Notes: generated from the letters alone by a model not told the origin. A DNA stretch of 64,000 nucleotides from Rhabdornis inornatus (GCA_013397075.1 VWZS01002869.1:1826739-1890738); one strand, 5' to 3'. Positions 52,356-64,000 are shown, counted from the stretch's first letter. A program made the numbers and translations.

Positions 52356-52850
52356 ACCATGTTACCAACAGCACAGAGATTAAGTCAGCTCTCACTGCAA
52401 AGGCAACAAGGCCTGAATCCACACAAGAAAGCGCTCCTCCCCAGAAAGAGACTCTCCAACAAAATACGACATTCACGTTTTAGTTGTTTTAGTGGTGCTT
52501 CTGCAAGAGAGAGAAAATTCAAAGGGAAGGTGCTATGCTTAGATGGCTCACACTCAGAAAGGATCGTATGCAGTGCCGTGCCTTATATACGAATACATCT
52601 ATATGTGTGCATGGGTGTATTTTCTGAGGGGGAGAGGCTGTATTACAGATGTATCCAAAGTCGCAGCTCTGGAATTGCTGACAACGGCTCCCTCAGACCC
52701 TGTTCACTTTCATGCACCAGTCATCATAGGCAACATTAAAATCTGTGCTTTGCAAAAAGAGTAGCCATTTCCTTTTCCCATTTAAAATACTAATTAAGAC
52801 CTATAGATTTTCTTTCTGACTTCTCTTTCTCACTGTATTTATTTATCCTG

Positions 52851-52875
52851 TATTTATTTATTTATTTATTTATTT
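52851..52875. repeat. (TATT)n microsatellite
   Basis: About six TATT units, with related interrupted units just upstream from 52836. Confidence 0.9.
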
Positions 52876-53018
52876 GGATGGCAACCTCTTATCACTCACA
52901 CAAGGACACACAAAAACTGCAGGGCAAATCAGGCATAGAGAACAGATGTAGTGATACTGATACCTTGAGAGGCTACCTAGAACAGATGCTCGACAGAGTT
53001 AAAGGAATAAAGTAGGTA

Positions 53019-53024
53019 TTTATT
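53019..53024 (-). promoter_or_regulatory. LTR polyadenylation signal AATAAA
   Basis: AATAAA on the minus strand in context TTTTTAATAAATACC, about 90 bases downstream of the TATA box of the same LTR. The spacing suits a short R region. Used together with the TATA box to orient the LTR. Confidence 0.65.
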
Positions 53025-53113
53025 AAAAAGGCCTTCAATTATACACCTTGGGCAGTAGAAGAACGCAGCCATGGCTCCATCCAAGATGGATCCCTGAGTC
53101 ATGAGTTTTCACA

Positions 53114-53121
53114 TTTTTATA
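53114..53121 (-). promoter_or_regulatory. LTR TATA box
   Basis: TATAAAAA on the minus strand within the solo LTR, at the expected place between the U3 and R regions. Transcription, if any, would begin about 25-30 bases further along the minus strand, near 53090. Confidence 0.6.
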
Positions 53122-53390
53122 AATTTTGGTCCATTTACATATTGGGGTTAATTGTCCAATTACAGTTTCAGGTCATGAAGTCGCATTCTCCTAGTTTGCT
53201 CTCCTCCATTGCTTTTGTTTATAGTTTTTGGGCCTGAAGTTGCAACGGTGTCCTTGATTCTCAGGCTGGAAAAGGATTGTTTTGTCTAACTAAACTGTGA
53301 GGAGAACATGATTATATGAAGTTCAGAGTGACATACTAATGCAGTACAGAATCTGGAAAATATGAAAGCTAAAACTTAAGGCATCAATAC

Positions 53391-55225
53391 CCTTGTGTGA
53401 GGGTATTTTATCCCACAGGAGACAGGAATGCTAAGCTATTATGTGGTGAAGACAGGATGTGCATCTGGCTCTGTCCTCATGCTCTCTGATCATTAGCCCA
53501 TACCTCCCACCTTCAAAGCCAGAGTCTCTCCCTCTCCAGGAAGCTCTGCCTATGAAACTGGGAGAGAGGCAACAGACAGGAGGCCACAGCACTGCCCTGC
53601 AGCCAGGAATGGTGTCTCCAGCAAAGCCCCACCTGCACCAACACAGACCTGCACAGCTGGGACTCCGCTCTGTGCACGTGCCCTTGGCTCAGCCCTTGGC
53701 GTGCAGGAATGGAACGTATGACATGGCTCTGCCCAGCAACGTGAAGTGACACCTGCCCCCATTGCAAAGCCACCTTTCTCCTGCATGGAGTGGTGCTGCT
53801 GCAGGGAGACACTTTGGGATTCTTGCCAATACTGTTAAGTTATTTATAATTTACAAATAAGCTATTTATTTATTATTATTTATTTATTTATTTATTATAA
53901 GTTATAAGTTTATAAGTTATTTATTTACATTAAGAGGGTACAGCACCAGATGGCCACGGGAACTACTAAATACTGCTGTGGCTTGTAGATGGTGTCAAGT
54001 CTAGAATCACCACATCACATCTCTTCAAACAAAAACCATAGATCACCATAGCACATAAGATGTGCAGTTACTGAATGGCACTGGAGCTTCAGTCATATCT
54101 TTGGAATTAATGTGACATGCTGGGTATGGGTCTGGTTTTTTTAATTTCAGTATGATGCTAACTAATGCCAATATACCCTGCTTCTTAGAACTAAGTGGTG
54201 GCCTATTGTCTGGATATTAACACGACAGCACAGAAATAACATCCTTTTGGAGTATATTGCAAATGTTGAATGCATTTTAAAGGTTTTCCATTTACACACA
54301 GAATCAGCATATTTGTTTCTGTCTTCTTAGAAGGGCCCCACGTTAAATGGAGAACTATTAGATGGCCTCCTGATCTCCAGCACAAGTAATGCATTTCTCT
54401 GAGGTGTAATCCCCACTGAAAACTTCTAGTAGCTCAACAACCAAGTTTAGGAAACTGCAAAACCTGACCTTGGGCCCAGGGCTTTTAGTGCTCAACACCC
54501 ATATTTGTACCTGGGCCATTCCAGTGCCTTCCCATCTAGTTCTTGTTTGAGAAGAGGCAGTGTCTCTTCTGTTCCTTAATGATACCTATTTCTGCATTTC
54601 ACACAGCAGACTTCTTCTGCTCTGCCCCTCCAGTTATTTCTCGAAACAAGGACACATGTTCCAGTAAAAGTGAAGCAAGAGGCACGTGTGAGCCCAGCAT
54701 TTTGGGCCAGACTCTGCACAGCTATTCTGAGACTGCTGGAGCAGCACAGCAGAAAAGTATCAAACATTCAGGGGAATCCCCTTCTGTCACTTTTATTATT
54801 ATCACCAAAAAAAAGTAGTGATGATGTGTCTACTTAGACATGGTCCTGGGCAGAGGGTGTTCTTTATTTTAAGTAAAGGCAGGAAATGAGTAATAGATTT
54901 CCTCTGCAGTCAAATTGGGGCTAGGGACTGTTTGGTTGAGTTTTAGCCTCTCAATATTTCAAATTTGTGCTAAATAGGGAAGATAGTTACAATCCTAAGT
55001 ACTTTTATCATTTTTGGACATTTCAAGTTAACAACCTGTGAGCCTCATCTTGTTACTCTGTAATGAATATTCTGATCTCATCAGCTGGGAAATTGAGGTA
55101 AAGCATGGTCTACAGAAACACATGGAGAGTTTGGGAAGTCACTGTTCCCTCACACAGCACTAACACATTTTCCATATAATTTCCCACTATTATTAAAATG
55201 AGTTCTGTTCCCCCAGTGGTAGAAG
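53391..55225. other. Unique DNA with a GC-richer patch, no gene recognised
   Basis: The GC-richer patch 53460-53810 has open frames of nearly 100 codons on both strands, typical of GC-rich noncoding DNA. No domain or splice structure is visible. The rest is AT-rich unique sequence with one TTTA-type repeat. Confidence 0.5.
53839..53928. repeat. (TTTA)n / TTATAAG imperfect microsatellite
   Basis: Interrupted TTTA and TTA units over about 90 bases, passing into a doubled TTATAAG-like motif. It lacks coding content. Confidence 0.85.
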
Positions 55226-55251
55226 TGATGGGATTGCTCTTTTATAGATAG

Positions 55252-55322
<71 letters not shown>

Positions 55323-55335
55323 AGCAATCCCATCA
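55226..55335. repeat. (GATA)n microsatellite enclosed by 13-bp inverted repeat
   Basis: Roughly 75 bases of nearly uninterrupted GATA units (about 55245-55322) lie between TGATGGGATTGCT (55226-55238) and its exact reverse complement AGCAATCCCATCA (55323-55335). An AT-dinucleotide run follows directly. The arms would close a stem-loop with the microsatellite in the loop. The minus-strand frame here (Ile-Tyr-Leu-Ser repeats) is purely the microsatellite. Confidence 0.95.
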
Positions 55336-55379
55336 TAGATATATATATATATATGATGATTTTTATATATATAAATTTT
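55336..55379. repeat. (AT)n-rich run
   Basis: Two short AT-dinucleotide stretches separated by GATGATTTTT, directly after the right arm of the GATA inverted repeat. Confidence 0.85.
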
Positions 55380-58149
55380 GTTCAGAACTGGTCCAGATGC
55401 CCTTGCAACAAAGTCCCCACACACAGCCACCTGTGCCTTGTTTACACTTGGCCTCCTCCTACCATTACTCCCACTGATGAAGCTACACAACTGTTAATAA
55501 AGTTTGAGGGGGGGGAAGATGTTTTTTGCATGCAAAGCAGCTGTTAGCTCACAGCATCAACTCATGTTTAAGACTCCTTTTTACCTGGATGAGAGCACCC
55601 CCATTTCTGTGTGTGTTTAAACGTCCTGCAGTATTGACAGTGGTGGCTTTCTGCCTCAGAGCACTGAAGAGCCACACCAGACTGCTCCATGTAGAAAATC
55701 AAGCAAAAGGAAAGAATAAAAGCTTAAGAAGCCATCAATTAAAAGAGACTGCACAACTTAATAATTAACATGCTAAAGAGAATCAGATGAACAGGAGAAT
55801 GAATTTTCAAGGAAATCTGGAAAAAAAAGGAAGTTGTTTCCATTTCAGTGGAATTTGAAATGTTTCCTGAGCTAGTATACTAATTCTGTTTGGGCAATGG
55901 CTGCTTAAACACAAAATGCAATAAGATTCTACAGTGGAGCAATAGCTAATTTTGACAGTATGGATTTTCCACTGTGTCTCTACTTAAACTGATACACACT
56001 CTCTGTGATGACACTCTCCTACGCTGACTGAAAGGTCACTTGGAAGTTCCTGCCATACACTTGTGTCTTTCTGGAGTCCTCACTGCATACCATGTTAGTG
56101 TTGACTGGTTTGACACCAGGCTTACACTTCAGACCATGACACTTAAGTTCTTACTAAGTATTTACTACTGTCATGTTACTTATTTACAATTTTGCTTCTT
56201 ATTTAAAAAAAACAAACAAGTTTTTCCTGAGGCAAAGTACAGAATTTGGGAAACATATTAGGCTGATGAATATTTTGATTGACTTCCTCTCAGAGGAGCA
56301 GTCTCACCTTCAAGGTGGCAGCCCCATTTTCCACCCTCCTTCTGTTTCATTCTTCTCTGCTTGCACAGCCAAACTGGGTCCGTGGGGACTGGCTTTGTCC
56401 CATTTTCCTCAGAAGGTCACTGCATGTTGCAGAACAAAGCTTTGGCTTCTCCTGAGCATTTGCACTGGATATTCTTTCCTGCCATTGACACCCCTTTCCA
56501 CAAACACAAAATTTTAACACATTTCCAGTGTTTCTACTAAACAACTATCACCAGCTTTCAGCTTCTTCCCATGACCAGACATCTCTTGTTTTTCTGAATT
56601 TTTGTCTATGAATCAAATTTATAAAAATTTCTATCATACTTGCACGCAAGGTTTCTTAATTTCTTACTCCTGAAGGAAAATTATTTCCAATATGCAATCT
56701 TAAACTCCACTTAAAACTTCCACAAACTTTTCATAAACCAAAATTAATACTGTTTTTACTTCACTTATCATAATTACCATCTAACATTGATGTCTAAAAA
56801 TAACTCAGTAATGACCTATAAGAAAAGCCCATAAAAAAGAAATTTTGAACTTTGAAGTAAAATACCAGAGATGGAAAGCTGAACTTAAATCAAGATACTC
56901 AAATGCATAAATAGTATGTGCAATATTAAAAAACCCAATTCCTAAGAACAAGACCTCATAACATGGAGACCATGAACAGGCTTACAACCATTTATGTGCT
57001 TTGTGCTGTCCAAGCAAGAACAGAACCACAGAGCAACATCCTTCTCTGTGTACACCGTGGTGAGGGAAGAGATAACGATTGTGGAGGGGATTGAGAGTAA
57101 GAATCATTTTGATTTTCCCTTGTAGTTTTTCTTGTGAAAAAAAAAATTACATAGCCTTGTGTCTCCTTCAAAGAGTTCATTTGAAAATCCACATCTAAAA
57201 CCCCTTTAAAATGAAAGTTAGAAATCACCAGCGAAGCAGAAATCCTCAGTCCCACCACCATGCTGGTGTCATTTCCCCGTTTGTACTGCTGACCCAGGTC
57301 TTTTTTTTTTCTCTCGTTCTCCCTTCTCACACCATGAGTGCTTCAGTAAGGCTGCTAGTCAAACATATCCTCAAAGCTCCCAGTGTTGTTCTATAAAAGG
57401 ATGAATAATCGAAAGAGAGAGATCAGCAAAACCTGCCTCAGGGGTTCTGGGAGGGCCAGTAAGAGGAGTACGTCATTTTAACTGATTATCTTTGAGTAAA
57501 TTTTTGTTTTAATGTGAGATTGAGGAATTGACAGAAGGAATTTTTCAGTTTTCAGTAATCTTTTCTGCTACATAAATACAAACTAAGCTACCTAAGCTGG
57601 GAACCAGGAACACACAGTTGCAATGTCTGAAGAAAAACCACTCCAAAAAACCTTTCAAGGGTGAATTCTCCCTTGGGACTAAAGACCAGCATGACAAAGG
57701 CCACGCAACCTTTGTGATTTCTTATCACAAGTCTAGCAAGACTGAGTCTTTTTCTCAAGTCCTTGGATTCTGAAGCCACCTGATTGCACAGGAATATCAG
57801 TTTCCATTAAAAGAAAAGAATACCTGCCAATGATGTGTGTTTGCAGGATTCTGCCCATAACATTCACATGAAATTTAATGAATATGGGTGTTGTGCTGTC
57901 CTTTTAGAACTATATGACCTGAAGGTTTAAATATTAGTAAGTTTCTGTCTTTCAAAATTACTGTCGTAAGTTCCTTTCACTTTTACGTTGTTGTATTTTC
58001 CTTTTTTCTCTGGGTAACTACAAAATCATAAGCAGCCAGGAACATCAGTAATCCCTAAAAATAGCCATCCTATCCTCCTTTCCAAATTTAGAAAGATACG
58101 GCATTTCTCATGAAAATGGAGAAATAAAGTATTCACTAAAGGTGGAGTG
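55380..58149. other. Unique AT-rich DNA, no gene recognised
   Basis: Open frames of up to 114 codons on both strands show no motif. A G run lies at 55508-55516. No exon or RNA gene is supported. Confidence 0.5.
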
Positions 58150-58380
58150 TCCTATTTTTGGCTTTTTAGTCAGCTTTTTTTTTTCCCTCTCAACTCCCCT
58201 TTTCATTTTCCTATCCCTAATCCTTATTTCCCTGCTCCTATTTTTACTCTGGGGAGTAACTATCACCATTACTCACATTGCCCATCTCTTTCCAGTTTTC
58301 CCCTCATTTTCAGTTCATTCTCCCTTGCCTCCTTCCACTTCAAGCTCCTTCTTCCCCAGCTCAGCTTTTCCCTAGTAAAG
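58150..58380. repeat. Pyrimidine-rich tract (plus strand)
   Basis: The plus strand is strongly C/T-biased for about 230 bases, with the densest part at about 58176-58250. The overlapping plus-strand frames look membrane-like (Phe, Leu, Ser, Pro) only because of this bias. The densest part lacks mirror symmetry over long stretches, so a strong triplex is not assured. Confidence 0.75.
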
Positions 58381-61300
58381 CTGCCTTGGAGCAGCACACT
58401 TCTCCAGCTTTACTTAAGTCCCCCTTCAATGATCATAAAAGGGCATAAACATATAGCTGGGGAAAGAAAAAAAAAAAAAAAAGAAGACTGTTATAGCTGA
58501 TTAGAAAAAAATCAGATGATGAATTTATGTATAAAGTAAGGTCAGACTCAATTGTCAGTTTGATGAAAAATAAGAAACAAACATTTCTGGAGATACAGAA
58601 GGGCTATTTAAACTTAAAATACTTAAATTTTTCATTTCCAGAGGCTTTGCTTAAATATTCTTTATAAGCATGCAGTCGGTGAGCACAAAGTATTTACAAT
58701 CCTAAACTCAAAAGACAGCTTTCATTGTTTGGTTCTGTAAAATAATTTCTGTTCAGCAGAAACAAAAGATCATCCCCACATCAAAGAATAAAAAGCACTT
58801 TCTCGAAAATGTTTTTATTTGATGTTAAATAACTGTAATCATCAAACCAATCAGCAAATTGAAAAATCTACTTTTGTGTAAAGTGTTCTGGATCCCTTTG
58901 GGATGAAGAGCACTGTCTCAGCCCTAGAAATAATTAACCAACATTTATAGAATGTCAAATGAGCCTCTACATTATGCACTAGATCTCCCTACCTTCCAAA
59001 CACTATTAATGCTAAGGAAAGCGTATCTGTGACTCCAATAGATAACAAATCACTTTCCTTTTTCTAAATATTTTCTTGTTGCTGTGCCATCCCTTGATCT
59101 ACTATCTTTCCAGCACCAATGCCCTCTCCCTTCTTCCAGGCATTTATTGCTCGTGTGACAGTGACATCTTTTCTATCAATCCCTTGACAAAAATTTACCC
59201 AGATCTCTGGAAGCATCTCAGTGTCACCCTTCTTTCTCCACTTTCTTAGGAAAGACAGCACTGCATGGAAGAGAGCTGGTGCTTCCCTACTCCTTGTTTT
59301 CCTCCTCTCCTCCCCCAGGTGACCTACACCAGCACACTGCAGACCTCCCTTTCTTCCACCACATTTTCTGAGCATGGGGCTGAGATCAGCAGCTGGCCAA
59401 GCCATCATCTGAGCATGCCCAGCAGAAATGCTGGTGTTTCCACACTCACACAACCAGGGATGCACTTTCAGGTCCTGCAAAGAGTTCTTGGCAGCAAGCT
59501 ACATAATAAAGCTTGGAAACTTTCACTGAAATAAAAATGAAAATGAGCAAGGAGAAAAGCGACAGCCTTTCATTTCCCCAAACAGAAGTCAACATGCCAA
59601 CGTCCACACCTCCTGCCTTCACTGATGTAAATTGAAATAATTTCACCTTTAATTTTCAGTCTCATTTCTGTCTTCACATGCTAAAAAAGCTATGTCAAAC
59701 AAAAAATATACTCACCAGCACCGTGTCTGAACTGTTTGTCCCTTTGACTCCCTTTCCTCTGCCCTTGCAGCAGACGTGGCTGGTGATGTTTGTTAACTAT
59801 CCCCTCCTTCCCTCACAGATATCCTCCATCCAGACCATTCAGAGTAGATGAGCACAAAATGCTGTCTCTGAACAGAAGGAAATTTACTGTATAGCCAGTA
59901 ATTATCAGTGAATATTACCAATCCCACAGAGGACAAGGAAATCTCTGTTAAAAAATCAAAGTATGAAAGTGCAGTCCTTTGTGTAAAAGGGAGAAGGAAA
60001 AGTAACATTTCTAATTGAAAATTAAAGCAAGAAGCACGATACTAGCAAAGTACATTTATTGTGTTAACGTACCATTTGTCTTCTGGGCAAGTTACTAAAG
60101 GTCATTTGTTCTTCATAGCAAGTGTTGAAAATAGTTTATGTTGTGGGTCTAACTTAAAGGAACAATGTCAAAACCCTCAGGCCCAAAATGACCTTTTTAT
60201 GCCAACACAGAGATCTAAATCTCTTACTGAGGATAGCGGTGATGTTTGCATTTCACTCTCTCCCCCTCCCTTCTCTGTCTAACCTCCCCCCGCTTTCACA
60301 TGAGATACCTCACCACAGAAGACAGCACGGAGTGCAAAGTTAACATGCCCACTCCACACCTCGTGCTGCTCATGCCTTGCTCTGCCCATCCTGCCAGACA
60401 CCCAAGACAAGCTGCTTGCTGATGTGCCTGGCTCCCAACCTGCCCTCCAACCAAGTGAGAGAGGGAAAGGGGAGCAGAAGGGACCGGACCTGCCCTTGCC
60501 TGCTGGAAGAAAAGGAGCACATGCTGCCATGTGCTCTAGGAGGTAGAATATGATGACATGGGCAGCTCTTCTTCAGGCTCTGCCTAAACAGAGCCTCTAG
60601 ATGGTTGTCTCAAAAGGGCTGGGTTGTAAAAGAGGGAGGATCAGGGTTGCTGATGGTGAAATAATAAAATACATGTGTGTAGGACATACACACAGAGAGG
60701 CAGACACATATACAGAGGGATTTGAATATAAAGGCTCTCAATGGTTGCAGATTGGCAAAACACCTGGAGCCTCATGTGATTCACTTAAAAACAGCCCATT
60801 TTTACTACTGCACAGATGCTCTCCCTCAAGTGTTAGTGTAAGATCAACATGGTGGCCTTGTCCTCCTGCTCGGTGTAGTCACATTATCCTCAACTCTAAT
60901 CTGAGCATATTGTGAGCACCTGCAGATGTGGGGCACAAAGAGACACTAAGCAGCACTTTAGAAGAAGGAGCTATCATAAAATGCATGGTGGAACTGTAAA
61001 CAGCTTTTCACTTCCAAGGAGAAGTGCACTGGGTAGGCTGCATCCCTGCTTCCTGCACTGCTGCCATTCTCTTCTACGGGTGAAGAGAGATTTTCTGTCT
61101 CCACAGCCATCATTCCCACGCTTCTGAGCCACACCTGGGACTTCTGACATATGATACATCACACACATGAGACATATGAGAGTAAAGGCAACATGTCATG
61201 TTCTCCTACCCCACGTAGATCCCACAGGGCTTCATCTAGAAGATGTGTCTTTTCCAGGCTGAATCCCGCAAGGTGAACACCTCCCGTGAACTAACGCTGA

Positions 61301-62014
61301 GCAGGCTTAGCATAACCTCTCAGAAGGCACTCAGCATTTTGCAGGATTTAAATGCAAAAGCCTTAAAAAGGCAAAGCTCATTTTCCTGAATTCCCAGCTC
61401 TGGCTGCCATTTGTGACAGACTTCACACATTTATGTGCTGCCCTGTCACATTTGGGTGGCAAAAAAATGGCAAAGTATAGATGCCGTGACAAGTAGATGA
61501 GACATGTTTTTCCTCTTTAGTGTTCTTAGGCTCAGATTTCCCTTCAACACATAGAGGAAGAGAAAAAACCCTTGGGGCAGACAGAAACAGTTTAAGAGTT
61601 TAGTTACTCGGTTATTGTGAAAAGGATTTTTAAAAAATTAAAAATTCAAACATTATGAAATATAGAGCAGCATTGGACTTTTTGAAATTCTAAGTGGAGA
61701 CTTTTGTACATTTAGATAAATGTAATAAATAAAAATATGCACAGGAGTATAAAAACAGAGTATAAAAATATACTCTAATACCTATTTTTATAGAGAAATC
61801 TTATGAGTGAATTTCTATATTACATGCATGAACTACATTTACGAGTTTCCTTTTTCTTTTTTTCAGTTGGTTGAAAAGACATGTAGAGAAAAATATAGGA
61901 ACAATTCAGACAAGACCGTCATTCCTTTTTATGGTTCCCACCAAATCCAATATTTATTTTCATTAATTTAAGGATCCAAGACCAAACCACTTACCTAGCT
62001 ACCTGACAGGTTCT
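58381..62014. other. Unique DNA, no gene recognised
   Basis: An A run lies at about 58468-58482. The 138-codon minus-strand frame (59064-59480) shows no recognisable domain. Splice-acceptor-like strings occur at about 59760-59820 (CCCTTGCAG, CCCTCACAG) without recognisable exons. A GC-richer patch is at 60300-60540. No RNA gene seen. Confidence 0.5.
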
Positions 62015-62078
62015 CTTTGAAGTATATTTACTTTGAAGTACATTTAATATTATATTATATTTATTTGAGGTATATTTA
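62015..62078. repeat. Triplicated 16-mer, first two copies in tandem
   Basis: CTTTGAAGTATATTTA (62015-62030) is followed directly by CTTTGAAGTACATTTA (62031-62046) and, after a 16-base AT spacer, by ATTTGAGGTATATTTA (62063-62078). A small slippage cluster in AT-rich DNA. Confidence 0.8.
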
Positions 62079-64000
62079 ATACCAGAAATACACTTTAAAA
62101 AAATATAATTAAGCTGCAATTTTAAGTGTGGGAGATATAAGCAGGATATCATATCTGCATCTAGTTCCTAAATAGCCGAGATTCTTGTTTTGATTTTGCA
62201 CTTGATTGTGGCCATTAATGTTATAAGAGAAATGCTCAGCTCACAGATGGAAAATCTCCCTGCCAGGGCTCTACGAGAACAGTCACCATCAGACTTCTCA
62301 GGATTCACTGGCTAGCTCACAAGAGTATGAAATATTGCCCCATAAAATACATATAAATAAATAAAACTACAGTTAGATTTAACCAGACTGTTTGTGTCCT
62401 TTTTGCACTGAGTATATGCATTTTTATTAGTCAAAAGCAAGTATTGACACACATCAAGATTCAAAGTCAGAGTTACCACTTGGATGGTATCCCCTTGACT
62501 CAGACATGTCACAGGATTTCCTTTAATGGGCAAATTAGAAACTCGAGTAAATTCTCTCCTCCACAGCCATAGTGAACACCAATTATCCAATAGTTACTCT
62601 GACCTTAATCAAGCTTCAATATGGAAATTTTATTTCACATTAATCTCCCATGTCTGTTGTAAAGCAAAATGTCCAAGTCAAATCCAGGGACTGAAAATAG
62701 GTTATTTTTAATTGTGAGATATTAAATATTCTAACTGAAATCCTGTCTCCTTTGAATACCACAGCAAATATCCCATTCATTTCAATACTGCCAAGATTTT
62801 TACCATGGAGAATGGCCTGGAATTCAGTCTGTAAAGGTGAAGCAATAAAGAATCTGAATCAAGTCTCACTGAAGCCCATGGACAGACTCCTATTCATAGC
62901 AATGGAGTGGATCAGACTCTGTCTTGGCACAGTTAGGAGCTGTACCCTCAGAGATAGTGAAAGAATGGTTGTAAATGCCAGACAGAATTAGGAAGTACAA
63001 GAACACCCAGTACTTTATACAGCATTTTACAACAAGTTCAAAGCTCTAAACTGGACATGAAGTTAAACAAATTGCAATTAGATTAAGAATCAGTCATTTC
63101 AATGTATTAAAAACCCAAGGTATGTTTTCCTGTAATACTTGAAGTAGGCAGTGCAGAATAACAATTTACTTAAATGTATAAGTAAACCTGTAAGAGAGAG
63201 AGACAAGGACAGAGAACAGAATAATCTCGGGGAGGGGTGGGGAATGAAACCATAAATTAAAGCAGTAACTCTACCCTTCAGCAATGGCTTTACAATTTCA
63301 AACATGTTTTTGGCTTCTATGTCCATTGTAGTGAATCATGCCATATTTGAAAGGTGAAAAATGCTCACGTCCGGATTAAGAAAAAAGATTCCTAATTGAC
63401 ACTGCCATGAAGAATGTTCACAACACAAAACTGAGTTTCCAACCTTGGTCTATTTATTTAATCTGAAAGATAGAAACAGCTATCAAGAATATTTCACAAT
63501 GACTGGCTTTGCTTGCAAGGGCTTCCCTGTGGCAAAGCAGACTCTGCTGCTGTGCTATTTTGTGTTTCATTATATTGGTAGGACTGCACTGAAACCTGCC
63601 CAAGCAAGTGGCCATATGCTTGGAATTTATTTAGTCTTCTTAATCCTACTCTCTATAACAAGTTTATTGCTTTGAAACAATGCACTATGGACAGCAATGG
63701 CTACAGTATGCAGTTGACACATGACAGCAAGGAAAAAAAAGGAAAAAAGACATGTGGAAAGAGGATGGACTGAAGAAAGGCAGAGGGCCAAAACACTGTG
63801 AGCACCAAGCCTATAATTTGTATCTTATTAGGAAATAACATGATCCCTATGAAAATCTAACATGTATGTGCAAAGAATACTTCTGGAACACGCTGTAAAC
63901 AGCAAGTAAACTCTTCCAGCTGGGATCAGTGTACCAGTTAAAGACCAGAGGGACCATAAACTCAAAGCAGCCTGCAGGATGGGAAAAGCAGAGATCCCAC
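62079..64000. other. Unique AT-rich DNA, no gene recognised
   Basis: No domain-bearing frame. Strings at about 62771-62790 and 62860-62935 (such as TCCCATTCATTTCAATACTG and GTGGATCAGACTCTG) hint at a worn palindromic amniote MITE. The sequence runs to the window edge without a recognised boundary. Confidence 0.5.

Larger units (their letters stand above)
49264..52850. other. Unique AT-rich DNA with a few simple repeats, no gene recognised
   Basis: Holds the 34-bp tandem duplication (49654-49721), a purine run (50941-50974), an 18-bp palindrome (51398-51415) and a short amniote MITE relic (52303-52355). No supported exon. The frames at 52175-52764 are motif-free. Confidence 0.5.
52958..53386 (-). 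mobile_element. Solo LTR of an endogenous retrovirus, complete, 429 bp
   Basis: On the plus strand the element starts TGATACC and ends GGCATCA. These termini are inverted repeats matching in 6 of 7 bases and have TG...CA ends. It is flanked on both sides by ATAC (52954-52957 and 53387-53390), a 4-bp target-site duplication. On the minus strand there is a TATAAAAA box (53114-53121) and an AATAAA signal (53019-53024) about 90 bases downstream. This gives U3 of about 265, R of roughly 80-90 and U5 of roughly 45 bases. I recognise the body from memory as a repeat frequent in songbirds. No viral genes adjoin it, so it is a solo LTR. A 4-bp duplication fits gammaretrovirus-like (class I) integration, but the class is inference. 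Confidence 0.85.

Noticed and set aside
55242..55490. Minus-strand frame with Ile-Tyr-Leu-Ser repeats
   Set aside because: It is the translation of the GATA microsatellite only.
58142..58500. Membrane-protein-like frames rich in Phe and Leu
   Set aside because: The hydrophobic look comes from the pyrimidine-rich strand. There is no family motif, and two overlapping frames look equally membrane-like.
59064..59480. 138-codon minus-strand frame
   Set aside because: No recognisable domain, no upstream promoter or splice context, and an opposing frame overlaps it.
59760..59850. Two splice-acceptor-like strings followed by short open sequence
   Set aside because: The following sequence has no recognisable coding content and no firm donor; such strings are common in C/T-rich DNA.
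61240..61290. TTTTCCAGGCTGAATCCCGC, resembling part of CR1
   Set aside because: The similarity covers only about 16 bases and does not continue on either side.
1..64000. CRISPR arrays, operons or bacterial features
   Set aside because: No regularly spaced direct repeats, no ribosome-binding-site-led gene series; composition and repeats are those of a vertebrate nucleus.

Overview
This window looks like AT-rich nuclear DNA from a bird, most likely a songbird (passerine). The evidence is: 5'-truncated CR1 LINE fragments with the avian 3' tail; two LTRs that I recognise from memory as passerine endogenous-retrovirus repeats; worn amniote-wide MITE and SINE relics; few young repeats; vertebrate-type microsatellites; and a 16-N assembly gap. 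The species and chromosome cannot be fixed from the sequence alone.

I find no convincing protein-coding exon, rRNA, tRNA or snRNA gene in the 64 kb. Open frames are short, scattered over both strands, lack family motifs, and mostly fall in simple repeats, LTRs or the CR1 body. The simplest reading is a gene desert or the inside of a very long intron. The only recognisable coding remnant is the decayed reverse-transcriptase 3' part of a CR1 element at about 2602-3431, minus strand.

Layout. 1-2601: unique AT-rich DNA with an A-rich tract. 2602-3431: CR1, minus strand. 3764-4839: solo LTR, minus strand, with a minisatellite of 10-bp units in its U3. 4840-11490: unique DNA with two stretches that look like conserved regulatory elements (5330-5640, 8590-8850) and a short CR1 tail at about 6215-6267. 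11491-33000: unique DNA with scattered ancient repeats (about 11491, 16795, 21236, 22484, 24330, 26650, 31028, 32922) and a candidate conserved block at 23100-23560. 33000-49200: unique DNA with a short perfect hairpin, a (CAG)10 tract, a second palindromic MITE relic at 43244 and another CR1 tail at 48403. 49233-49248: sequence gap inside a poly-A run. 49654-49721: 34-bp tandem duplication. 52958-53386: complete small solo LTR, minus strand, with TATA box, polyadenylation signal, matching inverted ends and a 4-bp flanking repeat. 55226-55335: (GATA)n microsatellite enclosed by a perfect 13-bp inverted repeat. 58150-58380: pyrimidine-rich tract. The remainder to 64000 is unique AT-rich DNA.

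I did not find a new gene system. The observations most worth checking are the possible regulatory elements, the microsatellite held between inverted arms, and the LTR structures. Repeat family assignments rest on recognition of consensus-like strings, not on a database search.
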